Assembly (NCBI RefSeq): GCF_041358175.1
Contig: NZ_JBGKBE010000001.1
Coordinates: 434,001 to 498,000 of the forward strand
Direction: 5' to 3'
Length of the DNA stretch: 64,000 bases
DNA from: Muriicola sp041358175
GTDB lineage: Bacteria; Bacteroidota; Bacteroidia; Flavobacteriales; Flavobacteriaceae
Shown here: positions 34,011 through 42,581 of the stretch, piece after piece
Layout of the letters: every line of letters starts with the position of its first letter
Position numbering within the stretch: the stretch's first letter is position 1
Notes under the pieces: generated by a model
Told to the model about the DNA's origin: nothing
What the model saw: only the letters and a program-made list of their open reading frames with translations
Databases searched by the model: none
Program-made: the position numbers and the translations under genes

Positions 34011-34422
34011 ATATGTATATAAAACTAAGTATTCAATTTCAGATGAAAATAAATATACCGAATGGTTTAAAAAAGTTATTGCTTCTGAATCGAAATATGC
34101 AGGTGACTTAGTCTATATACTGACAGATGATAGTGAGATTTTAAAGGTAAACCAGGATTATCTGGGGCATGATTACTTCACGGACATAATCACTTTTGAA
34201 TACAATAAGGATGATGAAGTTTCAGGAGATATATTTATCTCGCTCGACCAGATAAAAGAGAATGCTGAGAATTATAGCGTAACATTTGAGGAGGAATTAA
34301 GAAGAGTGATGGTGCACGGGATATTACATCTTCTTGGTTATGATGATAAGACTGACAAGGATCGGGAGAAGATGCGGGAATTAGAAAATCAAAAAATGAA
34401 AATGTTCCACGTGGAACAATAG
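34003..34422 (+). CDS. ybeY: Endoribonuclease YbeY (rRNA maturation factor)
   Basis: Single-strand-specific metallo-endoribonuclease needed for 16S rRNA 3' maturation and ribosome quality control. The 139-residue protein carries the zinc-binding signature HGILHLLGYDD (about residue 105), with HxxxHxxxxxD geometry, and the family segment LGHDYFTDIITFEY. It overlaps the end of the DUF4175 gene by 8 bases and precedes mnmG by 6 bases. Its last codons, encoding MFHVEQ, are made of a perfect parS-like palindrome, so the C-terminus is probably shaped by that DNA site. Confidence 0.95.
   Translation: MIEYVYKTKYSISDENKYTEWFKKVIASESKYAGDLVYILTDDSEILKVNQDYLGHDYFTDIITFEYNKDDEVSGDIFISLDQIKENAENYSVTFEEELRRVMVHGILHLLGYDDKTDKDREKMRELENQKMKMFHVEQ
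34403..34418. promoter_or_regulatory. parS: parS site (ParB binding), inside the 3' end of ybeY
   Basis: TGTTCCACGTGGAACA is a perfect 16-bp palindrome differing from the classical parS TGTTTCACGTGAAACA only at one symmetric pair. An identical copy lies 1.9 kb away at 36305. Such sites load ParB for origin segregation and normally cluster near oriC. Confidence 0.85.
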
Positions 34423-34428
34423 ACGACT

Positions 34429-36297
34429 ATGTTTGAGAAGGAATATGATGTAATCGTGGTAGGTGGGGGCCATGCGGGCGCAGAAGCGGCAGCTGCTGCA
34501 GCTAATATGGGGTCTAAAACCTTATTGGTTACTATGAGTTTGCAGACTATAGGACAGATGTCATGCAATCCTGCTATGGGCGGAATTGCCAAGGGACAGA
34601 TTGTTAGGGAAATTGATGCCCTGGGGGGTTATAGTGGTATAGTCTCTGATAAATCTGCTATTCAATTTAAGATGCTCAATAAGAGTAAGGGCCCTGCGAT
34701 GTGGAGTCCTCGTACCCAAAATGACAGAATGAGGTTTGCAGAAGAATGGCGACTTATATTGGAAAGAACGCCTAATGTCGATTTCTACCAGGAAATGGTT
34801 AACGGTTTATTGATGAAAGGCCAGCGCGTTGTTGGAGTACGAACTTCCCTAGGATTAGATATAAAGGGGAAATCTGTAGTACTAACAAATGGTACATTTT
34901 TAAATGGTTTAATTCATATTGGGGATAAACAATTTGGAGGTGGAAGGGCAGGCGAGCGTTCTGCTACAGGAATAACCGAGCAATTGACAGAAATAGGATT
35001 TGATTCTGGTAGGATGAAGACCGGAACTCCCCCAAGAGTGGATGGCAGGTCTTTAGATTATTCTAAAATGATTCCTCAGCCGGGAGATGAATTCCCCGAA
35101 AAATTTTCCTATTTAAATACGGCCGTATTAAAAACTCAGCGCGACTGTCATATGACGCATACTTCAAAAGAAGTACATGAATTGCTCAAGGAGGGGTTTG
35201 ACAGGTCCCCAATGTTTAATGGCAGAATAAAAAGTATCGGTCCGAGATATTGCCCATCAATAGAGGATAAAATTCATCGTTTTGCAGACAAGGAGAGCCA
35301 TCAGATATTTGTAGAACCAGAGGGCTGGGATACAGTGGAAGTGTATGTAAATGGCTTTTCAACATCTCTGCCAGAAGATATTCAATACAAGGCATTGAAA
35401 TCAGTAAAAGGTTTTGAAAAAGTAAAGTTTTTTCGTCCGGGATATGCAATAGAGTACGATTACTTTCCACCAACGCAATTAAAGCATTCCCTGGAAACAA
35501 AAATCATAGAGAATTTGTATTTCGCGGGGCAAATTAATGGAACCACAGGGTATGAAGAGGCTGCATCCCAAGGCTTGATGGCAGGAATAAACGCCCATCT
35601 GAAGATCAATGATCTTCCACCTTTTACTTTGAAGAGGGACGAAGCCTATATAGGAGTGCTTATTGATGATCTGATCACAAAAGGAACGGAAGAGCCCTAC
35701 AGGATGTTTACTTCAAGAGCTGAATATCGTACCCTGCTAAGGCAGGATAATGCTGATTTGAGATTGACTCCAAAAGGCTATGCACTCGGCCTGGCGTCAG
35801 AAGAAAGACTGAGAAAAATGGAGGAGAAGGAGCGCAAATCAAATGAGTTTATAGATTTTTTCAGGTCGACAAGCTTTAACCCGGATGATATGAATTCAAT
35901 TCTTCAAGAGGTTGATTCTTCTCCGGTAAAACAAGCAGACAAAATGTACAAGGTATTTTCCAGGCCCAGAGTACGCATGGATCATATGCTTCAGCTAAAA
36001 GAAGTGGCCAATTATGTAAAAGACAATGAGCTTAACAGAGAAGTAATGGAACAGGCCGAAATACAGGTAAAATATTCGGGATATATAGAAAAAGAAAAGA
36101 ATAATGCGGATAAATTGCAGCGCCTGGAAAATATAAAAATACCGGATAGTTTTGATTATACCAGATTAAAGTCTCTTTCCTGGGAAGCCAGAGAAAAACT
36201 CCAGGAGATACGACCAGTCACCATCTCTCAAGCATCAAGAATTAGTGGGGTTTCACCTAGCGATATTAGTGTATTGCTGGTTTTTCTTGGACGCTGA
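34429..36297 (+). CDS. mnmG: tRNA uridine 5-carboxymethylaminomethyl modification enzyme MnmG (GidA)
   Basis: FAD-dependent enzyme that, with MnmE, adds the carboxymethylaminomethyl group to wobble U34 of certain tRNAs. The 622-residue protein has the dinucleotide fold VVGGGHAGAEAAAAAANMG at the N-terminus. It then shows the family signatures SCNPAMGGIAKGQIVREID (about residue 45), PRYCPSIEDKIHRF (about 270) and FAGQINGTTGYEEAA (about 365), and the helical MnmE-binding C-terminal domain. Length is normal. parS palindromes lie immediately before and after it. mnmG (gidA) is origin-linked in many bacteria. Confidence 0.97.
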   Translation: MFEKEYDVIVVGGGHAGAEAAAAAANMGSKTLLVTMSLQTIGQMSCNPAMGGIAKGQIVREIDALGGYSGIVSDKSAIQFKMLNKSKGPAMWSPRTQNDRMRFAEEWRLILERTPNVDFYQEMVNGLLMKGQRVVGVRTSLGLDIKGKSVVLTNGTFLNGLIHIGDKQFGGGRAGERSATGITEQLTEIGFDSGRMKTGTPPRVDGRSLDYSKMIPQPGDEFPEKFSYLNTAVLKTQRDCHMTHTSKEVHELLKEGFDRSPMFNGRIKSIGPRYCPSIEDKIHRFADKESHQIFVEPEGWDTVEVYVNGFSTSLPEDIQYKALKSVKGFEKVKFFRPGYAIEYDYFPPTQLKHSLETKIIENLYFAGQINGTTGYEEAASQGLMAGINAHLKINDLPPFTLKRDEAYIGVLIDDLITKGTEEPYRMFTSRAEYRTLLRQDNADLRLTPKGYALGLASEERLRKMEEKERKSNEFIDFFRSTSFNPDDMNSILQEVDSSPVKQADKMYKVFSRPRVRMDHMLQLKEVANYVKDNELNREVMEQAEIQVKYSGYIEKEKNNADKLQRLENIKIPDSFDYTRLKSLSWEAREKLQEIRPVTISQASRISGVSPSDISVLLVFLGR

Positions 36298-36304
36298 TTC
36301 AATT

Positions 36305-36320
36305 TGTTCCACGTGGAACA
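36305..36320. promoter_or_regulatory. parS: parS site (ParB binding), intergenic after mnmG
   Basis: Perfect palindrome TGTTCCACGTGGAACA, identical to the site at 34403-34418, placed 7 bases after the mnmG stop. Confidence 0.87.
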
Positions 36321-36371
36321 TTCTATGAGAATGACACTTCAAACCGCATATATTTTCAAGTCAGCCACCCT

Positions 36372-37220
36372 ATGATGGAATATTTAAGGACCAGGGATTT
36401 TATGGTTACTCATGAGGAGTTTGTTCTGCTGTATGATGAACAGTTGCAATTATTACGTACCGAACCACAACCTGAAAATATAGCGACTTATTACCAGGAT
36501 GAAGCATATATTTCTCATACCGACAAGAACAATTCTTTCCTTGAAAAAATATACCATTTGGTTAAAACAATTGGTTTAAATAACAAAAGACGATGGCTTA
36601 AAAAATACCTGCTGCCGAAAGCCAGGATTTTAGATGTTGGGGCCGGAACCGGATCTTTTGTTGCCTATCTAAAGAAAAAGGGATTTATCATCGATGGCGT
36701 TGAACCAAGCTCAATTGCCAGGAAGGTCGCGAAGGCGAAGGGTATTGATCTAAAGGAGGACATAAGTGATCTGGGAGTGGGAAGTTATGATGCTATAACC
36801 CTATGGCATGTCCTGGAACATTTTAACGATCTGGATGAAAGCATAGATCAAATAACTTCACGAATCAAGATAGGAGGTTATCTGTTTATCGCTGTTCCTA
36901 ACTTCCGTTCTTATGATGCAAAACACTATGCAGATTACTGGGCGGCTTATGATGTCCCCAGACATCTCTGGCACTTTTCTAAAGAATCAATACATAAGAT
37001 ATTTGCAAAGAAGGGCTTTAGTGTTTTGGATACCAGACCTATGTTATTCGACTCGTTTTATATCTCCCTCTTGTCTGAACGGTACAAGAATAAAAAAGAT
37101 AATTGGCTGGCCGCATTCTGGCAGGGCATGCGATCAAATCTCTATGGCTGGAAAACAGGAGAATACTCATCCCTTGTTTATATCCTTAAAAAGGATTCAG
37201 AGCCTTTTAAAGGCGTTTAG
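36372..37220 (+). CDS. Class I SAM-dependent methyltransferase
   Basis: Predicted methyltransferase of unknown substrate, 282 residues. The Rossmann core shows motif I as ILDVGAGTGSFVAYL (about residue 87), the acidic ribose-binding position in DGVEPSS, and motif IV as YDAITLWHVLEHF (about 142). It then has the YLFIAVPNFRSYDA strand typical of the UbiG/Cfr-like group found beside mnmG in Flavobacteriaceae. The N-terminal ~60 residues (RTRDFMVTHEEF, YYQDEAYISHTD) are conserved in this subfamily but lack zinc-ribbon cysteines. Two adjacent ATG codons (36372, 36375) compete as starts. Confidence 0.85.
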   Translation: MMEYLRTRDFMVTHEEFVLLYDEQLQLLRTEPQPENIATYYQDEAYISHTDKNNSFLEKIYHLVKTIGLNNKRRWLKKYLLPKARILDVGAGTGSFVAYLKKKGFIIDGVEPSSIARKVAKAKGIDLKEDISDLGVGSYDAITLWHVLEHFNDLDESIDQITSRIKIGGYLFIAVPNFRSYDAKHYADYWAAYDVPRHLWHFSKESIHKIFAKKGFSVLDTRPMLFDSFYISLLSERYKNKKDNWLAAFWQGMRSNLYGWKTGEYSSLVYILKKDSEPFKGV

Positions 37221-37423
37221 CGAGCTCATCAGACCCTTGATGCACTATTGAGCCAAACAAAAGAAAATAAACGCAGAAAACGCATGTTAAGTCGCATCAT
37301 ACTATAGTTAAATACAATAACATTAAATAATTAAATAAATAATATCTATATATATTTTAAATAGGATAGAGAGTGAAAGATGATAAAAATTAAATTAATC
37401 GATCAGGGTACTAACTGCTTTCC

Positions 37424-37431
37424 TATTTTTG
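37424..37431 (+). promoter_or_regulatory. -7 box (TATTTTTG) upstream of the OmpH-like gene
   Basis: Exact TAnnTTTG ending 19 bases before the ATG at 37451, in an otherwise AT-rich 230-bp gap. Confidence 0.45.
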
Positions 37432-37450
37432 TCGAACTAAAATTAGAATC

Positions 37451-37957
37451 ATGAAAAAATTACTTCTTGGACTGGTTATTATTTTAAGCTGGTCCTGTCA
37501 GCAGGATAAGATAGGATATGTAAACAATGTCCGACTTATGGATGGCTACAAGGAAAAAGTTGCCGTGGAGGCACGGTTTGCAGAAAAGAAAAAAGCATTT
37601 GATCAGAAAAGGGATAGTATCTCCAGAGTTTTTCAAATGGAAGCTCAGGCCGTGGAAGCTCAGATTCAGTCTATGAGTCAGAATAAAGCGCAGGAAACCT
37701 ATGCGGCACTTCAACAAAAAGGACAACAGATTGGTCAGCAGCTACAACAACAGGAGCAGCAAATGCAACTTATGGGTCAGGCTGATATGGATAGTGTTGT
37801 AGAAAAAGTGAAGCGTGAAATTACTGCCTTTGGAAAGGCAAACGGATACACCTATATTCTGGGCGGAGGCGAAGGAGGTAGCGTTCTTTACGGCGCCGAA
37901 TCTAAGGACCTTACCGATGAGATCCTAAAAGTCCTGAATAAGGAAGAGGAGGAGTAA
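37451..37957 (+). CDS. OmpH/Skp-family periplasmic chaperone-like lipoprotein
   Basis: Predicted lipid-anchored periplasmic protein of the Skp/OmpH group, which holds unfolded outer-membrane proteins. The 168 residues start with a lipoprotein signal (LVIILSWSCQQ, acylated Cys near residue 16). The short strand IGYVNNVRLMDGYKEK follows, then a long Gln/Glu-rich helical hairpin (about 45-125, QQKGQQIGQQLQQQEQQMQ). The closing strand YTYILGGGEGGSVLYG completes the Skp fold pattern. Unlike soluble Skp it appears membrane-tethered. It converges with the DoxX-like gene, leaving one base between stop codons. Confidence 0.83.
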   Translation: MKKLLLGLVIILSWSCQQDKIGYVNNVRLMDGYKEKVAVEARFAEKKKAFDQKRDSISRVFQMEAQAVEAQIQSMSQNKAQETYAALQQKGQQIGQQLQQQEQQMQLMGQADMDSVVEKVKREITAFGKANGYTYILGGGEGGSVLYGAESKDLTDEILKVLNKEEEE

Positions 37958-37958
37958 G

Positions 37959-38360
37959 TCAATTCATCTGTAGTAACACAAGGAGGATTATCACCGGGAT
38001 AAAATAGATAACGATCGTTTTAGCACCTTCGTAGTCTTTGGCTATGCGCTGCCCCAGAAGGAGCATCAGCAATGACAAGCCGGCAATAATCGCCCCGATT
38101 TGAGCCAGGAAAAAGTCTTCAGAAGATATAATCTGGATAAATCCTATCAGACACAAAACTCCTGCGATTAGTTCCATGCAAGTGATTATAAGGAGAAGCA
38201 AGGGAACAACATTCCGAAAGGGAGACTTTGAAAAATGACCTTTTAACCAGCTAAGATTCCCTTTCCAATCAACCACCTTATCCATCCCGCTCTGAAGAAA
38301 AGTAATTATAATAAAAAGCAAAAGTAACAGTACAGCTAGATTCTGTAATACAATTTCCAT
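37959..38360 (-). CDS. DoxX-like four-helix membrane protein
   Basis: A 133-residue integral membrane protein with four predicted helices (about 5-25, 48-70, 82-102, 112-131) and a short polar loop containing SGMDKVVDWKGN after helix 1. That loop resembles the start of DoxX-family proteins. Function is unknown; some family members associate with oxidoreductases. It converges on the OmpH-like gene and lies 31 bp downstream of the delta' gene on the same strand, so it is probably co-transcribed with it. Confidence 0.65.
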   Translation of the reverse strand: MEIVLQNLAVLLLLLFIIITFLQSGMDKVVDWKGNLSWLKGHFSKSPFRNVVPLLLLIITCMELIAGVLCLIGFIQIISSEDFFLAQIGAIIAGLSLLMLLLGQRIAKDYEGAKTIVIYFIPVIILLVLLQMN

Positions 38361-38391
38361 AATCAGATAATTTAAATAACTCAGTTACCCG

Positions 38392-39543
38392 TCAGGCAGC
38401 TGATTTGTGTAATAACCTTGTAAGTTTTATTGAAAGATCAGTCAGAATAATTTTTGAGTTGCCATTTCGTTCCACGTGGTAAATCGCCTCCTCCAACTCC
38501 TCCATAATTTTCAACACATTGTTTTCATGAACAAAACGGGCAAATTTATCAAACTGAAATCCGTCTACATGTATTTTCATATAAGCGAGTGAGTCGGCCT
38601 GATAATTAACCAACATCGCCTGCCTGAAAACAGACATACAATACTTCAGAAAGTTTTTCTGAGTCTCACGTCCCGTTTTCGCAACTTCTTCGCTCCAAAG
38701 GATCAGCTCGTGGATTGCACCCTTTTTACCCTTGGCCTGAAAAGCACTCCGAACCCATTGTACGAACCACTTCTCAAAGATCAGTTCCTCAGAATCCTTA
38801 TTCATCAGCTCCAGGGCTTTGTTGTAGTTTCCGTTCGATTCATGCGCTAAATGGACTGCCTCCTGCCGTGGCACGCCATTTTCTACCAATGCCTGGGCAA
38901 TAGCCTCTTCAGGCAAAGGAGGGAAGTGCAGTAACTGGCAGCGGGAACGTATGGTCTGAAGAATATTTTCTTCATCTTCCGCAACCAGTAAAAAAATCGT
39001 TTTATGGGGCGGCTCTTCCAACAATTTAAGCAGTTTGTTGGCAGCGGAGGAATTCATCCGTTCGGCCATCCAGATGATCATCACTTTGTATCCCCCTTCG
39101 TATGATTTCAGGGAGAGCTTTTTTACAATATCCATCGCCTCGTCAACACCTATCTGTCCTTGTTTTTTTTCTATTCCAATATAGCGGTACCAATCAAACA
39201 AACTCCCATAGGGATCCTCCTTTAAAAAAGACCTCCATTCCTTCAGGAAATTATCGCTTACGGCACGACTTTTAATATTTTCGGTATTGGAGACCGGAAA
39301 AGCAAAATGAAGGTCGGGATGAGTAAATGATTTGCATTTTAAATTACAGGCTTCATCCCCGTTGATGTTTTCTCCCGAGGAATTACCACATAAAATATAC
39401 TGGGCATAGGCAAGGGCCACAGGCAAGGTTCCAGACCCTTCCGGTCCTACAAAGAGTTGGGCATGTGCAATGCGCCCCGAATCCGCACTGTGGGTCAGGT
39501 GTTTTTTGATATGAGGAAGCCCTAAAATTTCAGTAAACAACAT
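38392..39543 (-). CDS. holB: DNA polymerase III subunit delta' (HolB-like clamp-loader subunit)
   Basis: Clamp-loader subunit that helps place the sliding clamp on DNA. The 383 residues show an AAA+ fold. The opening LGLPHIKKHLTHSADSGRIA is followed by a degenerate P-loop GPEGSGTLPV (no Lys, as expected for delta'). Cysteines of the small zinc region are seen in the segment EACNLKCKSFTHPD. Then come the block AANKLLKLLEEPP (about residue 170) and IRSRCQLLHFPPL (sensor-type SRC motif). The C-terminal helical domain is present. A degenerate parS-like word lies in its coding end. Confidence 0.88.
   Translation of the reverse strand: MLFTEILGLPHIKKHLTHSADSGRIAHAQLFVGPEGSGTLPVALAYAQYILCGNSSGENINGDEACNLKCKSFTHPDLHFAFPVSNTENIKSRAVSDNFLKEWRSFLKEDPYGSLFDWYRYIGIEKKQGQIGVDEAMDIVKKLSLKSYEGGYKVMIIWMAERMNSSAANKLLKLLEEPPHKTIFLLVAEDEENILQTIRSRCQLLHFPPLPEEAIAQALVENGVPRQEAVHLAHESNGNYNKALELMNKDSEELIFEKWFVQWVRSAFQAKGKKGAIHELILWSEEVAKTGRETQKNFLKYCMSVFRQAMLVNYQADSLAYMKIHVDGFQFDKFARFVHENNVLKIMEELEEAIYHVERNGNSKIILTDLSIKLTRLLHKSAA
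38468..38483. promoter_or_regulatory. Degenerate parS-like site within the delta' gene
   Basis: CGTTCCACGTGGTAAA keeps the core GTTCCACGTGG but differs from the two perfect sites at three of 16 positions, all outside the core. It may be a weak or decayed ParB site. Confidence 0.4.
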
Positions 39544-39548
39544 AATAT

Positions 39549-39556
39549 CAAAGATA
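39549..39556 (-). promoter_or_regulatory. -7 box (TATCTTTG) abutting the delta' start codon
   Basis: Exact TAnnTTTG ending five bases before the ATG. If used, the transcript would begin at or within a base or two of the start codon (leaderless). Confidence 0.35.
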
Positions 39557-39621
39557 CAGATTAATACACTGTTATAAGGGCATTATCATTCTATCAGCTT
39601 TTCCTGAGTTCTTTTATTCTT

Positions 39622-39629
39622 TACATTTG
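39622..39629 (+). promoter_or_regulatory. -7 box (TACATTTG) upstream of pgk
   Basis: Exact TAnnTTTG ending 23 bases before the pgk ATG; no clear -33 TTG. Confidence 0.45.
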
Positions 39630-39652
39630 TGCTTCTTTAAAACCAAGACAGG

Positions 39653-40846
39653 ATGAAAACAATTGATGATCTCAATTTTTCAAATAAAAAAGCCCTTATA
39701 CGCGTCGATTTCAATGTGCCACTGAACAGTGAATTCGAGGTAACAGACACCAATAGGATTGAAGCTGCCAAGCCTACAATCCTGAAGGTCCTGGAGGACG
39801 GGGGTAGTGCCATATTAATGAGCCATTTGGGTAGACCCAAAGGGAAGGTCAATGAGGATATGTCCTTAAAACATATCTGTGAAGCAGTTAGTGAGATCAT
39901 TGGTGTAGAGGTCAAATTTGTTGAAGATTGTGTTGGGCAAAAAGCGGAAGAAGCTGTAAAACAACTTGAGAACGGGGAAGTTCTCTTACTTGAAAATCTT
40001 CGTTTTCACGCCGAAGAAGAACAAGGGGACGAAAATTTTGCCAAAGCCCTGTCCGGGTTGGGAGATATTTATGTCAACGATGCCTTCGGAACCGCCCATA
40101 GAGCGCATGCGTCAACCACAATTGTTGCCAAATTTTTTCCGGAAAATAAGTGCTTTGGTTACCTGCTGGCCAAAGAAATTGAGGCCATAGAAAAAGTGAT
40201 GCGTACAGGGGAGAAGCCAATTACGGCGATCCTGGGTGGGGCAAAGGTTTCTTCTAAGATCACCATCATTGAAAATATTTTAAGTAAGGTAGATCACCTT
40301 ATCATTGGAGGTGGAATGACCTACACCTTCGTGAAAGCAAAGGGGGGAGAAGTTGGAGCTTCTATTTGCGAGGATGATAAAATGCAGCTGGCTCTGGAGA
40401 TTTTAGAGAAAGCCGGGAAAATGGGCGTGCAAGTGCACCTTCCTGTTGATGTGCTGGCAGCTGATAGCTTTAGCAATGACGCAAAGACTCAGATTGTTTC
40501 CGTGAACAGTATTCCCGATAATTGGCAAGGCCTGGATGCCGGGCCTGAAACTTTGAAAAATTTCGAAAAAGTAATATCGGCCTCCAAAACGATACTATGG
40601 AACGGTCCGGTCGGTGTTTTTGAGATGGAAAATTTTGCTAAAGGCACTATTGCCGTGGGGAATTTTATTGAAGAAGCAACTAAAAACGGAGCATTTTCCC
40701 TGGTTGGGGGAGGTGATTCGGTAGCCGCCGTTAAACAATTCGGCTTTGAAGATAAAGTGAGCTATGTCTCCACGGGAGGAGGTGCCATGCTCGAAAGCCT
40801 TGAAGGCAAGGTATTGCCCGGAATAGCTGCAATATCAGAGGGCTAA
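39653..40846 (+). CDS. pgk: Phosphoglycerate kinase
   Basis: Glycolytic and gluconeogenic enzyme transferring phosphate between 1,3-bisphosphoglycerate and ADP. The 397-residue protein carries the substrate-binding opening RVDFNVPLNS (about residue 19), SHLGRPKG (about 60) and ENLRFHAEEE (about 112). It then shows the hinge/nucleotide region ILGGAKVSSKI (about 193), WNGPVGVFEMENFAKGT (about 320) and the closing GGGDSVAAV and STGGGAMLE loops. Normal length and complete. It is transcribed alone, divergently from the delta' gene. Confidence 0.97.
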   Translation: MKTIDDLNFSNKKALIRVDFNVPLNSEFEVTDTNRIEAAKPTILKVLEDGGSAILMSHLGRPKGKVNEDMSLKHICEAVSEIIGVEVKFVEDCVGQKAEEAVKQLENGEVLLLENLRFHAEEEQGDENFAKALSGLGDIYVNDAFGTAHRAHASTTIVAKFFPENKCFGYLLAKEIEAIEKVMRTGEKPITAILGGAKVSSKITIIENILSKVDHLIIGGGMTYTFVKAKGGEVGASICEDDKMQLALEILEKAGKMGVQVHLPVDVLAADSFSNDAKTQIVSVNSIPDNWQGLDAGPETLKNFEKVISASKTILWNGPVGVFEMENFAKGTIAVGNFIEEATKNGAFSLVGGGDSVAAVKQFGFEDKVSYVSTGGGAMLESLEGKVLPGIAAISEG

Positions 40847-40957
40847 ACACGTTAATTTAGTATACCTCAATTGGCAATTGAATAGGAAGAAAATATTATT
40901 TTATTCTTTCAGAAAAAAATTGCAATTTAGTTGATCCCCACAACCAAAAGCAGAACT

Positions 40958-42541
40958 ATGTGTGTGATTAGAAAATGGTTGTTTTCCTTTGTCCTAATTG
41001 GGATAACTATATTGGTAAACGCTCAGGATTCAGATTCTCTGAAATTAAAGGAAGCGATAATTAAGTCTACCGTAATTGACACTATAATTCCTCCACCGGA
41101 ATCAGCCGTTACTTTTTCCGTAAATCCCGACAAAACCATCAGCCTTAAAGACCATTTGGAAGCCTCCAGATACGATAGCTTATGGATGAGGGAATTGTAT
41201 AATACCGCCCAACTTTCAGGACAAATGTATGAAGTCGTGGGAAGCATGGGCGAACTTTTATCAGATACCCTGGAGCAGGAGTTACCTGAGCTCAGCACCG
41301 AATTGCTTAAAGAAAGACTAAAAGCTTTAGATGAGAAAACGCCTTTTAATATCGCTTATAACCCATCTCTGGAATCGGTAATCAAATCTTTCCTGATCCG
41401 CAAAAAAGATCTGATGGAGAGAATGCTTACAGCGAGTCAGTTTTACTTTCCCCTCTTTGAACAGGAATTGGATAATCATAATATCCCACTGGAAATAAAA
41501 TACCTGGCGATTGTCGAATCTGCCCTTAACCCCAGAGCAAAGTCGAGAGTTGGGGCAACAGGCCTATGGCAATTTATGTACAGTACAGGAAAAATGTATG
41601 ACCTTGAAGTAAGTAGCTACGTAGACGAACGAAGTGATCCAATTAAGTCCACCAGGGCCGCCTGCCAATATCTTTCCAAGCTGTACGATATTTTTGGCGA
41701 CTGGGACCTTGCATTGGCCGCATATAATTCTGGCCCCGGAAATGTTAACAAGGCAATAAGAAGATCAGGGGGCTATACCAATTACTGGAATATCAGAAAT
41801 AATCTGCCCCGGGAAACTGCCGGTTATCTCCCCGCTTTCCTGGCAACCATGTACTTGTTTGAGTATGCTGAGGAGCATGGATTAAAACCTGTTGAAGCAG
41901 CTCGTCCGTATTTTGAAACGGATACAGTCCATGTAAAGAGACTGATTACTTTCGACCAGATTTCAAGGATGGTTGACGTGAGTAAAGAAGAACTTACGGT
42001 CCTCAATCCTTCCTACAAACTAAATATTATCCCATATATCGCTAAAAAAGAATATACGCTTCGATTGCCAAAAAAGGAGATAGGGAAATTTGTCACCAAT
42101 GAAGATTCTATCTATGCCTTTGTGGAGCAGGAACTAAAATCTAAAGAATCGGTCCTTCCACAGTTCGTTAAAGCTGATTCACGCATCAGATACAGAGTAA
42201 AAAGTGGAGATTACCTGGGTAAAATCGCAGAGCGATATGGAGTCGGTGTTAGCCAAATCAAGAATTGGAACGGATTGCGAAGCAATACGCTAAGGATTGG
42301 CCAACGCCTTACTATTTATCCAAGAAAGCCATATATAGCATCTACTTCGTCTAGTAATTCCAATAAATCACTGAATAACAGCGAATTAAAGTTCCACACA
42401 GTTAGGGAAGGCGATTCATTATGGACCATTTCACAAAAGTATCCGGGAATTTCCATAGAAAATTTACGAGAATGGAATGGTATTAGTGGTAATAAGTTGT
42501 TGCCGGGCACTAAACTTAAATTATGTGCGTGCTCATCCTAG
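40958..42541 (+). CDS. MltD-like lytic transglycosylase with two LysM domains
   Basis: Exported peptidoglycan lytic transglycosylase that cuts the glycan with formation of anhydro-muramic ends. From the ATG at 40958 it has 527 residues and a signal peptide (WLFSFVLIGITILVNAQ). A frame from TTG at 40931 adds nine residues but weakens the signal sequence. The SLT domain (about 165-300) holds the catalytic glutamate in LAIVESALNPRAKS, followed by GATGLWQFM and AAYNSGPGNVNKAI. Two C-terminal LysM repeats, YRVKSGDYLGKIAERYGV and HTVREGDSLWTISQKYPG, bind peptidoglycan. A DUF4837 lipoprotein gene follows after 40 bp. Confidence 0.92.
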   Translation: MCVIRKWLFSFVLIGITILVNAQDSDSLKLKEAIIKSTVIDTIIPPPESAVTFSVNPDKTISLKDHLEASRYDSLWMRELYNTAQLSGQMYEVVGSMGELLSDTLEQELPELSTELLKERLKALDEKTPFNIAYNPSLESVIKSFLIRKKDLMERMLTASQFYFPLFEQELDNHNIPLEIKYLAIVESALNPRAKSRVGATGLWQFMYSTGKMYDLEVSSYVDERSDPIKSTRAACQYLSKLYDIFGDWDLALAAYNSGPGNVNKAIRRSGGYTNYWNIRNNLPRETAGYLPAFLATMYLFEYAEEHGLKPVEAARPYFETDTVHVKRLITFDQISRMVDVSKEELTVLNPSYKLNIIPYIAKKEYTLRLPKKEIGKFVTNEDSIYAFVEQELKSKESVLPQFVKADSRIRYRVKSGDYLGKIAERYGVGVSQIKNWNGLRSNTLRIGQRLTIYPRKPYIASTSSSNSNKSLNNSELKFHTVREGDSLWTISQKYPGISIENLREWNGISGNKLLPGTKLKLCACSS

Positions 42542-42581
42542 GCATTTTTTTAAATCGAATTAAATCTAGAGTCAAAATTCA

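Noticed and set aside
36325..36375. 16-codon frame between parS and the methyltransferase gene, overlapping its start
   Set aside because: Possible leader peptide by position, but too short to judge and without any attenuator structure or conservation evidence.
37221..37450. 230-bp AT-rich gap before the OmpH-like gene as a second origin candidate
   Set aside because: Although near the parS sites, it shows no cluster of DnaA-box-like words.
40931..40957. TTG start for the lytic transglycosylase
   Set aside because: It adds nine polar residues before a good signal peptide; the ATG at 40958 is more natural.
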